NCBI GenBank assembly: GCA_003508565.1
Contig: DNUI01000284.1
Location: forward strand, 14,827 to 35,814
Direction of reading: 5' to 3'
DNA from: Syntrophaceae bacterium
GTDB lineage: Bacteria > Desulfobacterota > Syntrophia > Syntrophales > UBA2185
DNA: 20,988 nt
Below, piece after piece: positions 15,610 through 20,988 of this stretch; the stretch's first letter is position 1; each line of letters opens with the position of its first letter. Made by a program: the position numbers and the translations under genes. Under the pieces are notes generated by a model. It saw only the letters and a program-made list of their open reading frames with translations. It made no database searches and was not told the origin of the DNA.

Positions 15610-16276
15610 TAAGGTCATCAAATCTGAACACATAGAGCTGGCAAATCCAGCCATATGTAAGGCTTCGGAGTTTGTACGGTTATATTCTAGAGGGAAGAAA
15701 GATGTCCGTACAAGGGTTGGGGAAAAGGATCCGTCAGGATATGATCCGGCGGGAACTGAACGTGTATTACACATAGAGAATACGAAGAAGGAAGCGTATG
15801 AGAAAGGATATAAAGAAGGGATAACGAAAGGTACGGAAGATGAGAAGAAAAGATTATTTCAGGCTACAGAGTCACTTGTGAACACAATAAGAGAAATGGA
15901 TAAGCTGAAAAAGGAAATCCTGGAGAGCAATGAAGATAAAATATTAAACCTTGTTTTTTCTATTTCCGAAAAGGTCATCAGCCAGGAGGTATCCACAAAC
16001 AGAGATATCATTCATAGTGTTCTCAAAAGTGCAATACAACAGGTACTTGATAAGGAAGGTATCAGGATTAGGCTTAACCCTGAGGATTATCGGTATATTA
16101 TAGAGGTAAATCCAGGATTCATTGATAGTTTTGATGATATCAGAAACATGACTATTGTAGAAGACAATGCCATAAGAAGGGGGGGGGTCGTGATAGAAAC
16201 ATCATCCGGCGAGGTAGATGCACGATTGGAACAGCAACTGAATGAGATCAAAAAAGCCGTATCGGGTAAGCGGTGA
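15602..16276 (+). CDS. fliH: Flagellar export ATPase regulator FliH
   Basis: A 224-residue FliH, which dimerises, binds FliI and links it to the C ring and export gate. After a variable N-terminus it has a charged helix with the EKGYKEGITKGTE segment (FliH-type GxxxG-like spacing), a coiled coil, then the FliH/SctL C-terminal domain (NLVFSISEKVISQEV to the conserved RRGGVVIETSSGEVDARLEQ). Start TTG 15602 (MSDKVIKSEH) is preferred: the purine-rich GAGGGGGG precedes it, and it overlaps fliG by only 8 bp, whereas the open frame reaches 33 bp further back. A G9 homopolymer lies at 16179-16187 within the conserved C-terminal motif. Confidence 0.9.
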   Translation: MSDKVIKSEHIELANPAICKASEFVRLYSRGKKDVRTRVGEKDPSGYDPAGTERVLHIENTKKEAYEKGYKEGITKGTEDEKKRLFQATESLVNTIREMDKLKKEILESNEDKILNLVFSISEKVISQEVSTNRDIIHSVLKSAIQQVLDKEGIRIRLNPEDYRYIIEVNPGFIDSFDDIRNMTIVEDNAIRRGGVVIETSSGEVDARLEQQLNEIKKAVSGKR

Positions 16277-16294
16277 GTTCTATGCGGAGTAACC

Positions 16295-17629
16295 ATGGAT
16301 GAAGCACGAGCCGGAAACATGTTTGATTTTGAAAGATGTCACCGGATGATTGAACAGGTAAGGCCCATCAAAATGTATGGGAAAGTTAACCAGATAATCG
16401 GCCTGGTTGTGGAGGGTCAAGGCCCCTGTTCTTCTATTGGAGAAATGTGTGAAATATACGCCAACGGAAATGGTGAGGCACTCAGTGCGGAAGTTGTAGG
16501 CTTCAAAGCAGGCAAGGTTCTCATGATGCCTCTTGAAGGAAGCCGTGGTGTAGGACCAGGGTGTAAAATTGTTTCGCTTGGGAAAAAGGCTGATGTCAAA
16601 GTAGGCCGAGGTTTACTGGGGCGTGTGATCGACGGCATGGGAAATCCCATTGACGGTAAAGGGCCTGTTGAATACCATACAGAATATCCCATATATTTCA
16701 GTCCTATTAATCCTTTGCGGAGAAAGAGGGTAACGGAGGTAATGGATCTGGGTATAAGGGTTATTAATGCGTTGCTCACCTGCGGTAAAGGGCAGAAAAT
16801 GGGGGTTTTCTCCGGTTCCGGTGTGGGCAAAAGCGTTCTCCTGGGTATGATAGCAAAAAACACCCAGGCCGATGTAAATGTTATAGGTCTCATCGGTGAG
16901 AGGGGTCGGGAAGTCCGCGAATTCCTTGAAAAGAATCTCGGTAAAAAGGGGTTGGAACGATCCGTTGTTGTTGTTGCCACCTCCGATACTCATCCCATCA
17001 TAAGGATGAGAGCGGCATATGTTGCGACATCTATTGCAGAATATTTCCGGGATCAGGGCAATGATGTGCTGCTTATGGTAGATTCTCTGACGAGGTTTGC
17101 CATGGCGCAGCGGGAAGTCGGTCTTTCCGTTGGAGAGCCGCCGACGACAAAGGGATATACACCCTCGGTATTCAGCTTGATGCCGAAACTTCTTGAAAGA
17201 GTTGGCGCCGTAGAGGGCAAGGGAAGCATTACGGGTCTTTACACAATCCTTGTTGAGGGCGACGACTTTGATGAGCCCATCGCAGATGCAGCAAGATCTA
17301 TTCTCGATGGTCATGTCGTTCTCTCCCGCCTCTTGGCAGCAAAGAATCATTATCCGGCAGTCGATGTCCTGAAAAGCATCAGCAGGGTTATGATTGATGT
17401 TGTGGATGACGAGCACAAAGGGAAAGCCGGGAATATATCAAATATTCTGGCAACCTACAGAAAAACGGAAGACCTTATAAATATAGGCGCCTATGTGAAG
17501 GGTAGTAATCCGGAAGTGGATTTAGCCATTGATATGATCGGCAAGGTGAATGCCTTTTTAACGCAGGGTATTGATGATAAAGTGAGTTTTGAAGAAAGCA
17601 AACGAGACATGTTCGGCCTGTTTGAATAG
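16295..17629 (+). CDS. fliI: Flagellum-specific ATP synthase/export ATPase FliI
   Basis: A 444-residue F1-beta-like ATPase of the flagellar type III export apparatus. Walker A GSGVGKS (174-180), the FliI signature IGERGREVREF (200-210), Walker B LLMVDS (259-264, D263), and ATSDTHPIIRMRAAYVATS are all present. The C-terminal domain includes DVLKSISRVM and the terminal FEESKRDMFGLF. Length is normal and no catalytic residue is missing. It unfolds or delivers export substrates with FliH and FliJ, which flank it. ATG 16295 has GGAG at a 5-bp spacing. A long open frame on the other strand (16613-17416) is only a shadow. Confidence 0.97.
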   Translation: MDEARAGNMFDFERCHRMIEQVRPIKMYGKVNQIIGLVVEGQGPCSSIGEMCEIYANGNGEALSAEVVGFKAGKVLMMPLEGSRGVGPGCKIVSLGKKADVKVGRGLLGRVIDGMGNPIDGKGPVEYHTEYPIYFSPINPLRRKRVTEVMDLGIRVINALLTCGKGQKMGVFSGSGVGKSVLLGMIAKNTQADVNVIGLIGERGREVREFLEKNLGKKGLERSVVVVATSDTHPIIRMRAAYVATSIAEYFRDQGNDVLLMVDSLTRFAMAQREVGLSVGEPPTTKGYTPSVFSLMPKLLERVGAVEGKGSITGLYTILVEGDDFDEPIADAARSILDGHVVLSRLLAAKNHYPAVDVLKSISRVMIDVVDDEHKGKAGNISNILATYRKTEDLINIGAYVKGSNPEVDLAIDMIGKVNAFLTQGIDDKVSFEESKRDMFGLFE

Positions 17630-17639
17630 GAATTAACAC

Positions 17640-18080
17640 GTGTTCAAATTTGATATGGAAGCAGTACTAGATTACAGAGTGCAAATAGAAGAGCAGTGTC
17701 AGCTTGCATTCTCAAATGCAGTAAAATGTCTGCAGTCGGCCAGGGTCGTGCTGGCTGAATTACAGAAAGAAAGGAATGAACTGATCCGTAATTTCACAAA
17801 AATTCAGGGAAAAGCCTTACGTGCTGATGTGATACAGCGGCATTTTGCCTTCATCGAATACCTGAAAGGTAACGAAGAAGAACAGATGACCGTCATTCGC
17901 AAAATGGAAGAAGAGGCCAATGAAAAAAGGCTTCTGCTCCTGGATGCCATGAAAAAAAGAAAAGTCATGGATACATTGCGAGAAAAAAAAATGGTTACAT
18001 ATCTCGAAGACATGGCTGCGAAAGACCGCAAAGAACAGGACGATCTTGCAATAATGAAATTTGGGAATGGTGTGAAATAA
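17640..18080 (+). CDS. fliJ: Flagellar export protein FliJ
   Basis: A 146-residue, almost wholly helical coiled-coil protein. The start FKFDMEAVLDYRVQIEEQCQ is typical of FliJ (a short beta-like start, then a long heptad helix rich in E, K and R). Known FliJ sits in the centre of the FliI hexamer, like the gamma stalk of F1, and contacts FlhA. Start GTG 17640 has AGGAA seven bases upstream and is 10 bp after the fliI stop. The stop overlaps the next gene as TAATG, so motE is likely coupled to it. Sequence conservation in the family is low, and placement after fliI supports the call. Confidence 0.9.
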   Translation: MFKFDMEAVLDYRVQIEEQCQLAFSNAVKCLQSARVVLAELQKERNELIRNFTKIQGKALRADVIQRHFAFIEYLKGNEEEQMTVIRKMEEEANEKRLLLLDAMKKRKVMDTLREKKMVTYLEDMAAKDRKEQDDLAIMKFGNGVK

Positions 18081-18661
18081 TGAAGAAAGTAATTATTGTT
18101 TTTGAGGTTCTTTTTGTATTCATAGTTATAGTGAAATTCTTTACCATAGGAGAAATTGTAAAAAGGTCGGAAGATTCTGGTTCTTCATCCTGGTTTGCGG
18201 ACCATGCCCTGGCTGAACCATCTCCACAAAGAACCGATGGCACCAGGGTAAGAGATGTGTTTGAAGATGCTTTGAGTAATGAAAGGAGCCTGATGATTTC
18301 TCTGGAAGATAGACGAAAGCGGATTGAAAACAGAGAAAATTATGTTAAATACGAAGAACAAAAAATTAATTCTCTGAAAAAGGAAATAACTGCCAAAATG
18401 GCAAAGCTACAGAGCCTGGAAGAAAATGTACCCGCTCCTCAAGAATCTGACATAAAAGAAGATAAGAAAAAATTCAAGGATCTGGCCAAAGCGTATGAAG
18501 CAACTCCCCCCGACAAAGTGGGTGACCTGTTCAATAAGATGGATAATAAGACGGCAGCCACAATCATCATGCAGATGAATACCAAGAAAGCAGGCATTCT
18601 ATGGGGTTACCTCGATCCCGTAAAAGCAGTAGAAATCGCGAAGACCATTATCAGAATGTAA
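18080..18661 (+). CDS. motE: MotE-like flagellar protein (MgtE_N domain)
   Basis: A 193-residue single-pass protein: short N-terminus, membrane anchor (about 3-25), a spacer, a charged coiled coil (about 65-115, LEDRRKRIENRENYVKYEEQ), and a MgtE_N-like domain (about 130-190, FKDLAKAYEATPPDKVGDLF, KTAATIIMQMNTKKAGILWG). This is COG3334-type MotE, placed after fliJ as in many Desulfobacterota. Rhizobial MotE is a periplasmic helper of the stator protein MotC, and related FlbB of spirochaetes builds the periplasmic collar, so a role at the periplasmic side of the motor is likely. The start overlaps the fliJ stop by 1 bp. A longer paralogue with an added SPOR domain is at 1750-2889. Confidence 0.85.
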   Translation: MKKVIIVFEVLFVFIVIVKFFTIGEIVKRSEDSGSSSWFADHALAEPSPQRTDGTRVRDVFEDALSNERSLMISLEDRRKRIENRENYVKYEEQKINSLKKEITAKMAKLQSLEENVPAPQESDIKEDKKKFKDLAKAYEATPPDKVGDLFNKMDNKTAATIIMQMNTKKAGILWGYLDPVKAVEIAKTIIRM

Positions 18662-18665
18662 GGGG

Positions 18666-18844
18666 GAGCTGTCACGGAATAGCTATTACCTTCATGCATC
18701 TCATCTTCAGGCCATCTTTGCCCGATTCTCAATCGCAAAATCCTCAAAAATAGCGCTGCTATTCCTACGGTTTTGCTCAATCAGATCAGCCAAACCTGAC
18801 CCAAATCTGAGCGCCTTAACGCAATAGCTATTCCACGACAGCTC
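18666..18844. mobile_element. 179-bp MITE/REP-like element with 22-bp terminal inverted repeats
   Basis: The ends are 22-bp inverted repeats (18666-18687 and 18823-18844) matching at 20 of 22 positions; the two mismatches are AC against GT. Each arm contains the palindrome AATAGCTATT. The centre has another dyad, GCAAAA...AATAGC-gct-GCTATT...TTTTGC (18735-18776), so the whole element can fold as one long imperfect hairpin. It carries no transposase. No target-site duplication was found. It sits 4 bp after the motE stop. Whether it recurs in the genome cannot be seen here. Confidence 0.6.
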
Positions 18845-18921
18845 CTCACTAATTTTCGATAAAAAATAAAAAATAGAAACAGCGCCCATTAATCGCTCAC
18901 ACACATTATTCAGGGCTTTCC

Positions 18922-18956
18922 GGCGGTTGGAGTTTGTTCTCCAGTCGCCTTTTTTT
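18922..18956 (+). terminator. Strong intrinsic terminator of the flgB-motE operon
   Basis: An 11-bp stem (18922-18932 with 18939-18949, including two G-T wobbles), a 6-nt loop TTTGTT, then seven T residues (18950-18956). It follows the inverted-repeat element about 260 bp past motE and separates the basal-body/export operon from fliK-flgD. Confidence 0.9.
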
Positions 18957-18973
18957 AAGGTACTCTGCGGTTG

Positions 18974-18989
18974 TGGACTGATAGGTGCG
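18974..18989 (+). promoter_or_regulatory. Weak candidate sigma-54 promoter for fliK-flgD
   Basis: TGGACTG-ATAG-GTGCG has GG (18975-18976) and GC (18987-18988) 10 bp apart, but the -12 block differs from TTGCA at two of five positions. It lies just after the strong terminator, where a new promoter is expected, about 200 bp before the preferred fliK start. Confidence 0.3.
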
Positions 18990-19188
18990 TGTCTGCTGAG
19001 TGCTGGAAGAAAAAAGACCCGGGAATTTTTTATCGGATTCGTAGAGATGAAGCGGGCAATATTTGCCTCTATGAGATCCTCGTAAATTCCTTATTTTTGT
19101 AACATATGGAAAAATAATGCGTTTTAATTTGCAAATCCCGTGGCATGTCTCTTGCTCTTACCCATGTAAAAAAATTGCGGAGAATGGA

Positions 19189-20772
19189 ATGATCCATTCA
19201 TTAACAAAATTGGTTTCAAACGATACGGTTCAAGATAAGTCGTCTTCGAAGGGTGTGGCTAAAACTATCAAGAAACGAACAAAGGGAAAAAACATTCTCG
19301 ATCTTATTGGAGGAGTGGGTTCATTTGCCACAATCTTGGAAAAAAGCGGGACGATTCTATCAACTGAGAAAAAAGGTGAAGAGAAATCGTGTTCCGTACA
19401 CAACAAGGGGAGATTGACCAGCGTGAAAAATGAAGTGGAAAAAGAATTGCTGGGGAACACGAGCATTAAAGCCGGGAAAAACAATGTGATAAAGAAGGAA
19501 GAAAAAATCGCAGGTAATGAGGCTGTGACGCTTGCAAAGGATTTGCCTCTTGACAAAACAATGAAACAATCTGCCGAAGTCGCATCATCGAAAGTAGTAT
19601 TGGATGAAAAAACGGAAAAGAAATTCTTTCTTGGTAAATTGGAAAACTCTCAGTTTTTGGGAAGTGAAAGAAGTGTTGATAAGGAGCATACAACGGATCT
19701 CACGAAGGCACTGCATGGTCAGCGCAGCGATTCTGCTCACAATGAATCCGCGTCAGAACCGGGTGAAACAGTATCATTAATAAAGGATATTCCCGCGGCA
19801 ATTGGTCTGAAAAAAGCAGTCTCCAGGGAGTCAATGCCCGCAGAGAATGAACCTCAGCCCGATTTAAATCCGACCACAGACGATAGTGCCAAGGAGATTA
19901 TCACCGGTAAAAGGGGTATACCGGATGATATGAGACAGAATCACGATGGTAATAGAGGTGAAGACCGAAGGTATCGGGGTGATATGGGCCTTTCCAAAGG
20001 GTTCGAAATCAAGGGAGTGATGGCTCACAAGGCTTCATCAAATATAAAAGAACCTGAGATGGTATCAAATAGGAGTTCATTTAAGCCGGAAAGCGGAAGA
20101 GAAAGCATAATTACAACGAATACGGTAAACCAAGAAAATGAAATAATGCAGGTATATAAAACCCTTCTCTCAGATGGGCGGCAATCAGAAAAGTCTGTAG
20201 AGAGAAGTCTGAATGATATCCTGATATCGAAAGCCGATACTTCGCAGTGGACGGCTCAGGCTGATTTCTCAGGTCTGAAGGGTATTGTAAATTTTGGCTC
20301 AGGGGGAAATACGGATGGAGGTAGTGTCACTCCTCTTCTATTCCAGGATATTATGGATCAGATTGAGGAAAGTACCACAAAGATGTTGAAGAAGGGTCCT
20401 GGCAGGATTGTGATCACGCTGGAACCCCCCAACCTCGGGACACTGAACGTAGATGTCAAAGTTCATAATGACATGGTCCGGCTGCTACTGATAGCGGATA
20501 ATCATGAGGTGAAGCAGGTATTACACTCTAATCTCGACCAATTGAAGACAGCCCTGCAGAATCAGGGGCTGAATATGGACCATTTTGATGTTCTCGTCCA
20601 GCAAAAATCATCCGAAAATCCGGGATTTCATCAGTGGGGTGGCGCTCTATTCGAGGACGGGCGAGGACGAAGGGAAAATACAAAAGAGGATAGTGTGCTC
20701 CAGCAACCAGTGCCGGGCCATGGTAATGAGGTGAATGAACCGCATCTGGGGATTATCAGTTTGTTTGCGTGA
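19189..20772 (+). CDS. fliK: Flagellar hook-length control protein FliK
   Basis: A 527-residue protein with a long, polar, low-complexity N-terminal part (about 1-380, rich in K, S, E and N) that is poorly conserved, as expected for the FliK ruler region. The C-terminal Flg_hook domain (about 384-470) carries the recognisable core GRIVITLEPPNLGTLNVDVK and VKQVLHSNLDQLKTALQNQG. FliK is exported, measures hook length and switches FlhB specificity. ATG 19189 is preferred because GGAGA lies seven bases upstream. An in-frame ATG at 19117 would add 24 residues that look non-coding, with weaker GGAA signal. flgD follows, the usual hook-gene order. The 3' end carries a short local duplication. Confidence 0.9.
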   Translation: MIHSLTKLVSNDTVQDKSSSKGVAKTIKKRTKGKNILDLIGGVGSFATILEKSGTILSTEKKGEEKSCSVHNKGRLTSVKNEVEKELLGNTSIKAGKNNVIKKEEKIAGNEAVTLAKDLPLDKTMKQSAEVASSKVVLDEKTEKKFFLGKLENSQFLGSERSVDKEHTTDLTKALHGQRSDSAHNESASEPGETVSLIKDIPAAIGLKKAVSRESMPAENEPQPDLNPTTDDSAKEIITGKRGIPDDMRQNHDGNRGEDRRYRGDMGLSKGFEIKGVMAHKASSNIKEPEMVSNRSSFKPESGRESIITTNTVNQENEIMQVYKTLLSDGRQSEKSVERSLNDILISKADTSQWTAQADFSGLKGIVNFGSGGNTDGGSVTPLLFQDIMDQIEESTTKMLKKGPGRIVITLEPPNLGTLNVDVKVHNDMVRLLLIADNHEVKQVLHSNLDQLKTALQNQGLNMDHFDVLVQQKSSENPGFHQWGGALFEDGRGRRENTKEDSVLQQPVPGHGNEVNEPHLGIISLFA

Positions 20773-20806
20773 ATGAACTCATCCGCATCTGGCGGGAGGG
20801 GATTAA
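20731..20806 (+). repeat. Imperfect local duplication across the fliK stop codon
   Basis: Copy one (20731-20755) reads GTGAATGAAC, CGCATCTGG, GGATTA in order. Copy two (20769 to about 20806) repeats the same blocks with short insertions between them. The TGA of fliK (20770-20772) falls in the first block of copy two. It may mark an old tandem duplication that set the present C-terminus. Confidence 0.5.
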
Positions 20807-20829
20807 ATTAATTTCACAAAGAAGTAGGC

Positions 20830-20874
20830 GGGGTGATTAAGAGAGGACCTCTCAAAGCCCCTTACAGGAGGTGA
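20830..20874 (+). promoter_or_regulatory. Structured flgD leader and strong ribosome-binding site
   Basis: A hairpin with GAGAG/CTCTC (20841-20845 and 20849-20853) nested inside GGGG/CCCC (20830-20833 and 20858-20861) ends 4 nt before AGGAGGTGA (20866-20874), which is 5 nt before the flgD ATG. The hairpin may stabilise or process the message; no T-run, so it is not a terminator. Confidence 0.4.
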
Positions 20875-20879
20875 AAAAA

Positions 20880-20988
20880 ATGGCCGCAGTATCAAGTATA
20901 ACTAGTGGGGCTGCCAGTTCCAGTCAGACGCAGAACACCGTACTGGGGAAGGATGATTTCCTAAAGATGCTCATCGCCCAGCTCAAGA
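20880..20988 (+). CDS. flgD: Flagellar hook-capping (basal-body rod modification) protein FlgD, N-terminal fragment
   Basis: The first 36 codons of a gene that runs off the right edge. After a Ser/Thr/Ala-rich start (MAAVSSITSGAASS) comes VLGKDDFLKMLIAQLK, the hallmark N-terminal motif of FlgD, whose usual form is LGKDDFLKLLVTQLQNQDP. FlgD caps the growing hook and helps FlgE subunits fold at the tip; it is removed when the hook is complete. The N-terminal motif is also the part recognised for export. ATG 20880 is fixed by a near-perfect ribosome-binding site. It follows fliK by 107 bp and is probably in the same transcript, with flgE expected downstream. Confidence 0.93.
   Translation, partial: MAAVSSITSGAASSSQTQNTVLGKDDFLKMLIAQLK

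Larger units (their letters stand above)
18662..19188. other. Region between motE and fliK (about 527 bp)
   Basis: No convincing gene. In order: a 179-bp inverted-repeat element (18666-18844), a strong intrinsic terminator (18922-18956), a weak GG-N10-GC match (18974-18989), then the fliK ribosome-binding site. The open frame at 18707-18904 on the minus strand falls mainly within the repeat element and is not credible. Confidence 0.6.

Noticed and set aside
16613..17416. Open frame of 267 codons on the minus strand
   Set aside because: It lies wholly antisense to fliI, whose frame has all family motifs. The antisense translation shows no domain and reflects codon bias on the real strand.
18707..18904. 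Open frame of 65 codons on the minus strand between motE and fliK
   Set aside because: It runs through the inverted-repeat element and out of it. No ribosome-binding site, and composition follows the repeat rather than coding sequence.
19050..19066. GCGGGCAATATTTGCC as a sigma-54 promoter before fliK
   Set aside because: It resembles the consensus, but the GG and GC are 9 bp apart instead of the required 10.
1..20988. CRISPR arrays, tRNA or rRNA genes, phage or integrase genes
   Set aside because: No regularly spaced repeats, no tRNA-like cloverleaf and no recombinase or phage gene were recognised in the window.

Overview
This window is a flagellar gene cluster from a Gram-negative bacterium. 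It is moderately AT-rich. Three features best fit Desulfobacterota (the former Deltaproteobacteria) or a related phylum: the gene order flgB-flgC-fliE-fliF-fliG-fliH-fliI-fliJ-motE-fliK-flgD, sigma-54 control with an FlrB/FlrC-type pair directly upstream, and a DVU0524-like small protein. I cannot assign a genus.

Left part (1-4928), mostly envelope and regulatory genes. The 5' end of a CtpA-type S41 processing protease runs off the left edge on the minus strand, behind a leader with two near-identical hairpins. Next, also on the minus strand, is a two-gene unit: an unrecognised single-pass membrane protein and a bactofilin (TTG start), with a sigma-70-like promoter upstream. On the plus strand is a lone gene for a membrane-anchored coiled-coil protein with a MotE/MgtE_N-like domain fused to a C-terminal SPOR domain. 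It ends at an intrinsic terminator and is a paralogue of the MotE in the flagellar operon. A minus-strand pair, DVU0524-like small protein then REC-GAF-HD-GYP regulator, lies behind a good match to a sigma-28 (FliA) promoter. That would place a c-di-GMP phosphodiesterase candidate under late flagellar control.

Middle part (4929-11484), early flagellar regulators. A stand-alone NtrC-family activator is followed by an exported TPR protein, a soluble PAS histidine kinase (FlrB/FleS-like) and a second NtrC-family activator (FlrC-like). The last three are tightly packed behind a sigma-54 -24/-12 element.

Right part (11485-20988), structural genes. A second sigma-54 element precedes flgB. The run flgB, flgC, fliE (rod and junction), fliF, fliG (MS ring and switch), fliH, fliI, fliJ (export ATPase complex) and motE reads as one operon. 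It ends with a 179-bp inverted-repeat (MITE-like) element and a strong intrinsic terminator. fliK (hook-length control) and the start of flgD (hook cap) begin a new unit.

Together the genes suggest a cascade in which sigma-54 and the two NtrC-type activators switch on basal body, export and hook genes, while FliA serves late genes including the HD-GYP. The most interesting biology is the possible periplasmic motor scaffold: two MotE paralogues, one carrying a peptidoglycan-binding SPOR domain, plus an exported TPR protein placed at the head of the flrBC operon.
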